A stretch of DNA of 64,000 nt from Turnera subulata (taxonomy: Eukaryota > Streptophyta > Magnoliopsida > Malpighiales > Passifloraceae), in NCBI GenBank assembly GCA_028386065.3, contig JAKUCV010002454.1, forward strand, positions 27,987 to 91,986, given 5' to 3'. The notes under the pieces were generated by a model. The model saw only the letters and a list, made by a program, of their open reading frames with translations, was not told where the DNA came from and ran no database searches. Position numbers and translations under genes: made by a program. Shown here piece after piece: positions 53,301 to 61,762 of this stretch. Each line of letters begins with the position of its first letter. The first letter of the stretch is position 1.

Positions 53301-54227
53301 ATTGAAATGATTTATCAATATCTAGTTTTTGATCCTCGAATAAATTAGTATGAACCTGAAGTTCAAAAGTTGATTCATTTGCAGGAAAATTGATATGCAA
53401 TTGCCAGACACATTTAAATTAAGTGTGACCATATGCCAGCTGCAAATGCTCCTGTTTAGATTGATGTTCCTGAAGAACAATATAAGTATGCAAATGAATC
53501 TATAGATTATACTCGGTTCCAAAAGAAAAGTAATTCTCGATAGAGAAAAAGGAGCAAAGTGATAAGATGGCCCCAGTAAGGAAATAAGGCCTCCAGTAGA
53601 GGTTTGAATTAAAAGTCCTCAAGAAGAAAAAAATCCTCCATAAGAGGTTTTCTGACACAAATTGATAAAGTTCCAGAAGTAACTCAGGTACCTGAAATAA
53701 ATGAGCATGATGAGATCTCAATTACAGTGTCAGAAATAAGATGGAACCGACGTGAAAATAACCATCGACGGAATATTCGTTTTATTTATAATATAGCACT
53801 AAAGAAAATGAGGATCATGAACCTACATCTGTAGATGAATGTAGGCGCAGAAAGGTTGGCCAAAATATAAGAGATATAATTAACGGCTGTGTTAGACTCG
53901 CATGTGAAGCGAGAAATTTTTTGGACCTGTAGTCCGTACACCAGATGGTGTAAAACTGATTGGTCGATAAATGGGTATTTGTGCGGAAAAGAATATGAGA
54001 TTTAAAGCACGGTTTGTTGCATAATGTTTTACCCGAACAACCTGGTAATTAATTATGAGGAGATATACTCCCCTGTGGTGGATGCAATTACTTTTGATAA
54101 GTCTGGCAGTATATGAAAAGTATTAGAAATGCATCTAATGAATGCTATTACAGCCTATTATTATGGATCCATAAGTCATGATATATACATGAAGATCCCT
54201 GAAGGATCCAAGTTGCCTGAAGCAACT
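50379..54227. repeat. Dispersed family of short palindromes with a constant 5-nt spacer
   Basis: At least 19 interrupted palindromes with arms of 4-7 nt and a 5-nt spacer. Examples: TATGATC cagaa GATCATA (51036-51054), AGTTGC ctgaa GCAACT (54211-54227), ACCAAC ttgaa GTTGGT (52515-52531), TGCTC cttaa GAGCA (50921-50935), GATCC ctgaa GGATC (54194-54208), CTAGC ctgaa GCTAG (52353-52367), TGAAC ctgaa GTTCA (53351-53365), TGTTC ctgaa GAACA (53465-53479). The left arm always ends in C and the right arm starts with G. Arm sequences differ from site to site and spacing is irregular. I noticed none in the LINE-derived block 51356-52039. Confidence 0.75.
51356..52039 (-). pseudogene. LINE ORF2 endonuclease fragment nested in the copia element
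   Basis: An uninterrupted 227-codon frame from the ATG at 52039 (the open frame reaches 52156 through non-ATG codons). The last 100 residues match the start of a plant L1 ORF2 endonuclease: VRLLLWNCREVAKR, then YKPNMVLITKTLWQPA, then GGMWFSWND. They end before the catalytic core is complete. The first 120 residues (including PRLVFVDELYSSRFFVTP) are not recognised and may be the ORF1-ORF2 linker. The fragment keeps a 5' portion and lacks the 3' portion, opposite to the usual 5' truncation of LINEs, so a second deletion or capture event is likely. Confidence 0.6.
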
Positions 54228-54240
54228 AATTCCCGGGAAA
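53890..54240 (+). pseudogene. Degraded copia reverse transcriptase
   Basis: Frame-broken remains of the RT start: KREIFGPVVRTPDGVKLIG near 53905-53965, remnants of the KARFVA and YEETYSPVVDAIT regions to 54095, and SHDIYMKIPEGSKLPEA near 54176-54226. Several stops and shifts; not translatable. Confidence 0.75.
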
Positions 54241-54681
54241 TTACAAAATAGAACTGAATTGATCTTTACACAATTTAAATCATTTTGAGTATGGATAAAC
54301 TTATTTATGAGTTGAACTCCCGAAGAAGCTTCCAAATACCATGCTATTAGATTGGTCCTGGAGTACCCTGCTGAAGTGCAATATGTATTGCTAAGAAAAT
54401 AAAGCCTCAAGCTTTTGACTTAAGCCTATTGGCAAGATATGAATTTGCTATTATCTTCGGGGTATAAAAGATGTGGTGTCATGTTAATCCTGTAAGCCCG
54501 AAGAAAGAAGAGTTGGTTCTTGCAGATGCCGATCCCCCACTTGATCCACAAAAGGCACAGCCGGACATTTGTCACAACTTTACACATGAAATTGTTGCAT
54601 CATTGGACTACAAAAAGCAAGAGGGCAAGACAGATGCTCCAACAACAAAATTATGAAGATAAAGTTACCCACATTGTCCAG

Positions 54682-54915
54682 TTTTTTTTTTTGATACTAA
54701 TGAGTATCCCAGCTCGACAAGCCAGACTAATCTCATCCGTGGCTCGACACCCAATCTCGCTTCTCGGGCATTTAGCCTAAGACCACGAGCGGGGTCTAAC
54801 ATATTTAACCACTCCCAACAGGTGCATTTTCCATACCTCCACGTTTCTCCGGATCGAACCCGGGACGTGTGAGTTAAGGGGCCGCAACATGCTGGACCAC
54901 TGCGCCAACTTGGAG
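54682..54915 (-). mobile_element. tRNA-derived SINE
   Basis: On the minus strand, starting near 54915: an A-box TGGCGCAGTGG at 54907-54897, a B-box GGTTCGATCC at 54860-54851 with tRNA-like spacing, a body of about 150 bp, and an A-run at 54692-54682 as 3' tail. Both boxes are perfect matches to Pol III consensus. It sits inside the old copia element, after the RNase H remnant. Exact target duplications were not resolved. Confidence 0.8.
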
Positions 54916-55157
54916 TAATGATATATCAAAAGTGATCAGACAAGGCACACATCCCCAGAAGTTGATAAGAGGATTATTGGCATACAACGACAACAAGAAA
55001 TCAATAGAGGCCAAAATGAGGGGGAGTAGAATACGCACTGCACTCTTTTTTTCTTCACCAAGTTTTTATCCCACAGGGTTTTTCTTGGTAAGGTTTTTAA
55101 TAAGGCAGTTCTCCCTTAACGTATTCTACCCAATACACAATGATATCCAAGGGGAAG

Positions 55158-55352
55158 TGTTATAAAAAACGTGGGATGGATGTCATTACTGTTCTACCCA
55201 CCATAGTCCTGTGTATATATGTATCTTTATAGATTGAATAATAGTAGAGCAGAAAGAACGAGCAGAGCTCTTTCTTCCCCAAGCTTTTCTTCTTCCTCTC
55301 CTTCTCCCCTTTCTTCAATGAATCTCTTCATTAAAACACTATATTTATAACA
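55158..55352 (+). repeat. 3' LTR of the old copia element
   Basis: 195 bp, TGTTATAA...TTATAACA, directly after the polypurine tract and directly before the CTTTC duplication. Confidence 0.9.
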
Positions 55353-55357
55353 CTTTC
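55353..55357. repeat. Target-site duplication CTTTC (right)
   Basis: Identical to 49102-49106. Confidence 0.85.
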
Positions 55358-58158
55358 TCAATTTTTGTCATCCACTGCCAAAGTATAGGCATATTTTTTT
55401 TTTAAAGCTGAATAATAAGAAGATAAAAGGACATAAATGCAAAAGATATCTTCTGCACTCAAGCTGGTCCAACAACTGCATTGGATGCTGTCCTGTCCAC
55501 AAATAATCCATTTCTTAGAGTAGTTAAAAAACCTCTTGGTTGCAGCTCTCATGTCAAATTTGTTTCAAGTTTAAAACAGGGTGTTTATTATGATCGAATG
55601 GCAGTATAAAAATTTGCAAGTACACCATTCGTCATGTTAGTTTCTAATTTGCAAGTACACCCCCGTATATATGGAGTTTTTCTTCAACATACATGTGTTG
55701 TTTTTTGACTATAACGTTTTCAATTCTCCTTTTTGCATTTTTGGTGAGACAAACTGCCCAAAATAGATTGCATTCACATACTAATAATATTGAACGACAC
55801 CAAAAGCGTATGATCCCAACCAACCCAATTTTTTCCTTTTCCTATATAAGGAACTATTCAAACTTGGAATAGTTACAGAATTCCAAAAGGTTTTCTTGGA
55901 ATTTGCTCGGCAATTAGGGCAATATCCATATAAATATCCTCTTTGTCAGGTCAGGGTACTTGACTCACTTGTCTTTCAAATTAACTAATTTCAGAGGGAA
56001 ATTGCTAGTACTAGTAGACAATAGTACTAATTACCAGAGTCAAGTCAACAGCTATTTGTACACAAACACAGGTAAGCAGTAGTAAGTACCTTCTCTCTTA
56101 AGGTTTGACCTTTTTTAACCCATTAGTCTACATCCAACGGTTCAATCCCTCCACATCTAGAACCAACATTCAATCTCAGCCGTTCAATCACGAAAACCCT
56201 ACTCTTTACTTCCCTCCAGCCCGCCTTTCTCCCTCCTTTTCTGCTCCTTCACTTCACTCTTTATCTCTCTTCGGCTCTTCAAAAAACAAAAAAAAAACAA
56301 CTGGTCCTCTGTAGTCTGTTCCCCATCAGATCGGGTCTTTCCGTCTCGGGTCGGCCTCGATCCGTCTTGCATAGGTCCGTTTCCAATCTCAGCTCTTTGC
56401 CTTTGAGTTCATCTTTTTTTTTTTTTTTTTTTTTGTCTCTAGCTGCTCCTAAATCCACTGAAACCTGTCATGATCCAGTTCTTGGTTGGCGTTTCAAGTG
56501 AGGGGATTGAGATTTGGGTTTGAAATTAGGGTTTATGTTAGCTTTGCTATTCTCTTTACTGGTTCTTGATTCAATACTTTTAAGCAATACCCAACTTGTT
56601 AAAATCTCTCCTCTCTGTTGGGTTGCTTCCAAAATCTTCTCTTTATGATGAAACCTTTCTTTCCTATGCTAGTTTTGAAAACTGTCTTTTGCTTCTTCTT
56701 CTTTTCCGTTTTTCTTGTGCCTTTTTTTTCTTGTAAAATCTTCTGATTCTGAATATTGGTTGAAGTAGGATTAGTTTGAATTTTCTGATGTCAAGTTGTT
56801 TTTTTTTTACTTGAAATTATATTCTTTTGTTTGATTAAAACCAACCCATCACTATCGAAAGGTACCTTTGCGAAATAGAATCTCATGCTTTTCTATCTAT
56901 CAGAATCCTGTTTCTACCCAGTTTTCCGACTGGTGCTAACATGCGCCTGGTGGGTTTATGTTGCCCACCAACTCCTTTTCTTTTTTATGGATATTTTTTT
57001 TCTCCAAAATTTGGATTTTGAAGATATCTTAAGGAGTCAAATATTTGCAAATTAAATTATTCCCAATATTGGTAATATTAGTAGTGTTTGAACAGAAAAA
57101 AAAAAACAAGCTATAGACTTCTACGACTTTTAGTCTATGAATATTTATAGGGAGGCTTACTTTGTACATAGAGTAATATACTCTGCTCCTATCCCCGTTG
57201 TAGGTTTTAAGTTGTTTTGTTGAGAAGATCGAGAATTTCCAATCAAACGAAACTTGAGAAACGTAAGCACCCCTCCTTTCACCCTTTCAACTTGGCCGAC
57301 TCTCTCTTCCTCTCCCTCTCAATCTCACTATCAGATCAACTTCAATTTCAATTCTCTCCCTCTCAAACTCACAGTCGTCGGCGTCGATTTGTCCTCCAAC
57401 CAAAACCCCAAAAAATCAAACATAAACCCTAGCCAAAACTTCAGATTCGATTTCAACTCTTTCTCCCCAAAATCAGATTCGATTTCAACTCTCTCCCCAG
57501 GAGCTCGAGCTCTAGTCGTCGTCCTCGTCACTCCACCCACCGATTCCAGTTCCAAGGTCCTCTCGTGGGCTCCTGAATCGTGACTCGTGAGTACCCCCCT
57601 CCTCTTCCTATAAACAGTGAAAAAAAGAGAAAAATACATAGGATTTGCATCAGATTCTTTGCATCGTCATCCTATTAATTGTTCGTTTATTTTTTTGCAG
57701 TAGGATTTGCAGTGTATCCAGTGGTGTTGGATTTGCTGGTCTCTCTAATTTGACAGGAGTGGGGACAAAAACAAGTCCATCGAGTATGCATTTTTCTCTG
57801 TTTTTTTTTTTGTAACTAATTTGTTTACTCATTTGAAACATTCCACTACTAAAAGCAACTTTCACCAGTCCTAAATGTCTTCCCTACAAAGTCAGTTCCC
57901 ATGAATTAAAGAGTTGTGCAAAAATACTTTCTCCCACTCGATTGTACATGAGATGTCGAGAAATTATGAATCCTAATAAATGCATTGTTACTAGCCGATA
58001 TTTACAGAAATGCTTTGAGCACTCCTGATACTAAAATGTGCTTCCAGACAGAAGTATAACTATCCCTTCAGTTGAGACAGAAAAGGAACTGGCAACAAGA
58101 AGACTGGAAACTAGCCACAGCTTGCAGCAGTCATGCAAGCCAGTTCAGCAGCCTGCAT
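55358..58158. other. Region with leader-like sequence but no recognised gene
   Basis: From about 56100 to 57900 the sequence looks like the 5' part of a plant gene: pyrimidine-rich leader, AAACCCTAG at about 57425, and an acceptor ttttttgcag at about 57700. I cannot assemble a protein from it. A 23-base T-run lies near 56411-56434. A short tandem duplication (CAGATTCGATTTCAACTCT) lies at 57442-57498. It may be a truncated gene or the leader of a non-coding transcript. Confidence 0.4.
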
Positions 58159-58160
58159 GA

Positions 58161-58562
58161 TTTTGTCCCTGTACTGCTTTCGATTTTGAAATGTCAGCAT
58201 TGTACTAAAATTTTATGGATTTTGGTCTTCGTACTGCTCAAATATATGGTTTTTGGTACTTCTGGCCATTGCACGACCGTCGGAGACACATGTCACCATA
58301 TTATTCGCCCACAGCTTCATGTGGGCCCCCACCGACCCGGATCTACTGGAAAGACAACCCGTTCGCAATGCCCAAGTCGACTCTTTGTGGTGGGCCCCAC
58401 ATGAAGACATGGGTGAACAATATGGTGACACGTGTCTCCGACGGTCGCCCGATGGCCGGAATTACCAAAAACCTTATATTTGAGGTAGTACGAGGACCAA
58501 AATCCATAAAATTTTAGTACAGGGCTGACATTTCAAAATTGAGGGCAGTATAAGGACCAAAA
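58161..58562. mobile_element. Long inverted-repeat (foldback/MULE-MITE-like) element
   Basis: Left arm about 58161-58333 and right arm about 58388-58562 are inverted copies of each other with scattered mismatches (for example GTACTAAAATTTTATGGATT on both), separated by a 55-bp loop. Ends read TTTTGTCCCTGTACT and, inward from the right, TTTTTGGTCCTTATACT. No coding. Long terminal inverted repeats of this size suggest a non-autonomous Mutator-type or foldback element; no clear target duplication was found. The RNA could form one long hairpin. Confidence 0.8.
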
Positions 58563-58565
58563 ATC

Positions 58566-58858
58566 CTCCTTTTCCATTTATAGACCGTTAGTCTTAGCCA
58601 CCCCATGGGTCAATTTTTATCTTTGTTTTTGATCTTTTTGCCACCTCATGGGCCCTTCATTATTGGCTTCTTGGCCTTAACGGGTTTTTTTTTTTTTTTG
58701 CAAGACCCCTTCATTCCTATCATGAAAAAGTCCCTCTACCTACACCTTATAGTTTTCTACATGTAAATATGCATGATATGTCATGATGCTAAAATATGCA
58801 AATGGACTTAACATAAAGCAGAACTAAAGAGAAGACAACTTTCTTCATTAATCAACTT
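58566..58858. other. Spacer between foldback and gypsy fragment
   Basis: AT-rich with a T-run at about 58685-58700. Nothing recognised. Confidence 0.4.
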
Positions 58859-59549
58859 TTGATTTCAAAACATTTTTCAATGATCACCTTAAAGGCATTC
58901 GTTGTTTTATTAAGCATGATTTCTACTTTTGCTTCCAAGAACCTACTGTGTCCGGCATGGGAAAGAGCTTCAAATTCTATGTGTTTCATGGATGGAGTAG
59001 TAGCTTCCTACTTTCTCATGTATTGCCTTATTTCTCTCGGGCCCAAAACTCTTCTTTTGTATAATTGGCTTCGTACCTCCCGGACATTCAGCTTATGTCT
59101 TGCAACAATCAAGGTCTCCACCTTTTCCTTCCCCTTATTTCCGTCTATAGTCTATCCTAACGGGACTCCTGCCATATCTAAGGCGTTCAATCGTCGGGTT
59201 AAAGTCTGATCTCCCTTGACCAAAGCGATCCCTTTCTCTATTGGGAACCTTATGGCCAGGTAGCTATAGTGTAGGGTGGCCCAAAACCCAACAAGAAGGT
59301 TCTCCTCATGCCTACGAGTATTCTCTTTAGACAGTATTCTTCCATCACAACGTCTATCACTATATAATCTCCATGGGCATTTCCACTCACTTAGCATCTT
59401 CCAAAGTGAAGGTTGTCCCCAGATCCGTATGCACCCCTCCTTCTACAAGAAGCAGGCTACTCTTCGTTGACTTGTGTTTTTGGCTTCCCATTAAGGGACT
59501 TCCCTCTATCACATTAATAACACCTCTGTATCCTCGTTGGGTTCCTTCT

Positions 59550-60030
59550 ACTCACTTCTGGTTGAACCTTTATGGGTATACGTTTAGTACCCCTTTCTTC
59601 TTCAAGATGACATATTTCTTCCTAGATCGCTCCAAGGTATGGCCTTTCTGGCCGAACCTCTCTGAGTGTACGTTTATTATCCCTTTTTTGTTCAAGATGA
59701 CACCTTTCTTCCTGGATCTCTCTAAGGTATAGCCTTTCTGGTAGAAACTCTCTAGGTATACGTTTAGTACCCATTTCTTCTTCAAGATGACACCTTTCTT
59801 CCTGGATCTCTCCAGGGTATGGCCTTTCTGGCCGAACCTCTCTAGGTATACGTTTAGTACCGGTTTTTTCTTCAAAATGGCGCACTTCCTCCTGGATTTC
59901 TCTCTTGGGCATACGTTCTGTAGTCCTTTGGCCTTTAAGGTAACTCCTTTCCTTCTAGGTCTATCCAGGTACACCTTCTATGCCCCTTTGGTTTCCAAGA
60001 TGTCTCCTTTCCTACCGAGATCCACCTTTT
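59550..60030. repeat. 90-bp minisatellite within the gypsy fragment
   Basis: Units start at GTATGGCCTTTCTGGCCGAA (59637), a variant (59727) and again (59817), exactly 90 bp apart, with partial units at both ends. As 90 is a multiple of 3, an open frame passes through on the minus strand (59974-59570) as a 30-residue repeat containing GHTLERSRKKGVILKKK. Copies differ by a few bases. Confidence 0.85.
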
Positions 60031-60469
60031 AGGCGTGCTTTGTGCACCCTTTTCATGTTTTCTCCTGAGATTCCTTTCTTGCTAAAGCAAATCTAGCTCC
60101 TCCTCAATGCTCTCCTCCATCCTTTCATGCTCCAACTCTTTTCCCTCACTCGAGGAAGCAAGTTTCGCCCTCAGCTCCCCTAGACTTCCAATCAACTCCA
60201 TCCTCCTCAAGTACTGTAGACTTGAGAGGTGAGAGGGCTTCCTATAGCTGAGCCTCAATAGCCTCCAAATTCAGAACTTTTTCAGGTTTTCGGCCCCCGC
60301 CCCTCACATTAAGCTCCCTTTGGCGATCTAAAGCAGTAAAATCGTAGGGGGAGCGAAAAGTTTTAGGGCGTATCACCTTTATCTTCGTCTTCCTCTTACC
60401 GGAGCTTCCTTCTCGCCCTCATAGCGGCACAACTAGGCTTCTCGTTGGCTTCCCACAGACGGCGCCAAA

Positions 60470-60877
60470 TGATATAACCCAGAAAAATTGGAAGGAAAAC
60501 ACAACAATCACATTAGCTTAGTAAAAGTAAGATTCGTTATTGGTATTCAAGAAGCAATGGTACAAGGAAAGAAAGAAAAAGACCAACCCATAATCCTCGA
60601 CGGGTCACAAACAAATCTAGGGTTTCCCACTGATCTTTTTATTATATATACACTTTCCCGTTACTTCATCCTATAGCTCTCTACATGCGTAGCTGTCCCG
60701 GTCCGTACTTATAGCTGTCCGGTACAGACTGGCAATTCCGGCAGATCCTCGATTATTCTCGAAGACTCAAAAACAGGTTTGGGCCTCCTCATTCGTATTG
60801 TGCTGACTTTCCTTTGAGCTTCCCTGCTATGGACCCATAAATGGTCTACGATTAGCATGGTCTGCTTGAATATATCA
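60470..60877 (-). repeat. 5' LTR of the gypsy fragment
   Basis: 408 bp with 7-bp terminal inverted repeats TGATATA/TATATCA, adjoining the GGCGCCGTCTGTGGG interior start at about 60468-60450. No second copy lies in the window. Confidence 0.75.
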
Positions 60878-61762
60878 CATATGCTGCGAACGAAATGATA
60901 AGCATTTCGCTCATTGTTGTCAATTTACAGATACCATCATTGCAACATTTTACTCTGATTTAATGTTATGCTCTAATGGTTTCTTTCATCTCATACTCTT
61001 TATTAGAGATGAAGCAACCCCGTGACTTTTGGTGTACACAATTTTCAAACATAGTTTTCTAATTTTATTCTTACTTTGTACATGTAATTAGAGATTAAGT
61101 TTGTACATCCTTGGTGTACACTATTACGTCTCCCTAACCTAATTTTGGAATGAAAAGAACGGGTTCGAATCTCACCAGACCCGTCCAAGTTGAGGGCCCG
61201 GGTCAAAGGTGGTCTTACCTCGCCCGACCCGCCCGATTATCATCCCTATTTGCTGGAATTGCACATAAAAAAACCTTTTTCAACTCGAGAAGAAAATGAC
61301 CAATACCTTAGGGCTTAATGAATCAGACTTCATTAAGTTTGAAATTTTGATTTAGGATTAGTTAAAACCGCGCAGTAGTACAGAAAGGAATCAGACTTGT
61401 CCAACCCTTTCCTCTGCAAACGGCGGCCAACTCCAGCGGCGCCGCCTTCTGCTCCCTGCCACTGCCGAGGAAGTGCCGGCAACCACCGCACGAATCCTCC
61501 ACGTTAAACAGGTGGCGGGTAATCCCCACTTTGTTACTTAAAATTTGACTATAAGCAAGTTCGCTTATGAATTCTCAAGCTAATAGTTTTTAAGAAAACC
61601 CATGTGCTCATTAAGTATTTCACATTTGTTTATGTATCTCTGTTTTCCGCCTTCTTCTTTCCTTGTACTTTACTATTATTTTTGAGGTTGCTAATTGATT
61701 GACTCTTGATTCTGTGATGAAGAAATCAGGATAGTAGGGTTTGGTTTGGATCATCTACTGTC
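60878..61762. other. Upstream region of the TRM7-like gene
   Basis: AT-rich to about 61370. At 61400-61512 a GC-rich leader-like segment ends CGTTAAACAG|gtggcg, a plausible 5'-UTR exon with donor at 61512. A matching acceptor lies upstream of the ATG at 61763, possibly the AG near 61730. Confidence 0.45.

Larger units (their letters stand above)
49107..55352 (+). mobile_element. Old, degraded Ty1/copia retrotransposon with nested insertions
   Basis: A 6.2-kb unit flanked by CTTTC. The intact 3' LTR is 55158-55352 (195 bp, TGTTATAA...TTATAACA) preceded by the polypurine tract CCAAGGGGAAG. The 5' LTR is recognisable at 49107 to about 49243, where its 3' part is replaced by unrelated sequence and no primer binding site is seen. 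The interior, on the + strand, keeps shattered copia coding: before the RT near 53690 (EINEHDEISITVSEIRW), RT at 53890-54110 (KREIFGPVVRTPDGVKLIG) and 54165-54235 (DIYMKIPEGSKLPEA in part), and RNase H near 54515. The 3' end (GGGGGAGTAGAATACGCACT) matches common plant copia tails. Many stops and frameshifts mean it is dead. Inside it lie a GC-rich block, a LINE endonuclease fragment and a SINE. Confidence 0.87.
58859..60877 (-). mobile_element. Broken Ty3/gypsy element: 5' LTR, leader and partial polyprotein region
   Basis: On the minus strand the LTR is 60877-60470 (408 bp, TGATATA...TATATCA). It is followed at once by TTTGGCGCCGTCTGTGGG, the typical start of many plant gypsy interiors next to the primer binding site. 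Downstream are a polar leader/gag region, a 90-bp tandem array (60030-59550), and at 59397-59152 a stretch reading YLAIRFPIEKGIALVKGDQT, which resembles the conserved segment between gypsy protease and reverse transcriptase. Further remnants reach about 58860. Reverse transcriptase, integrase and the 3' LTR are absent from the window, so this is a truncated copy. No intact gag is present. Confidence 0.72.

Noticed and set aside
57254..57583. 109-codon frame after a leader-like region
   Set aside because: Ser/Pro/Asn-rich, contains a short tandem duplication, lacks any domain, and a second frame overlaps it; better seen as an untranslated leader.
58859..59209. 116-codon + strand frame
   Set aside because: It lies opposite gypsy polyprotein remnants read on the minus strand and has no signature of its own.
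61150..61240. Pol III B-box-like GGGTTCGAATCTC
   Set aside because: No A-box, tail or duplication nearby; too little to call a SINE.
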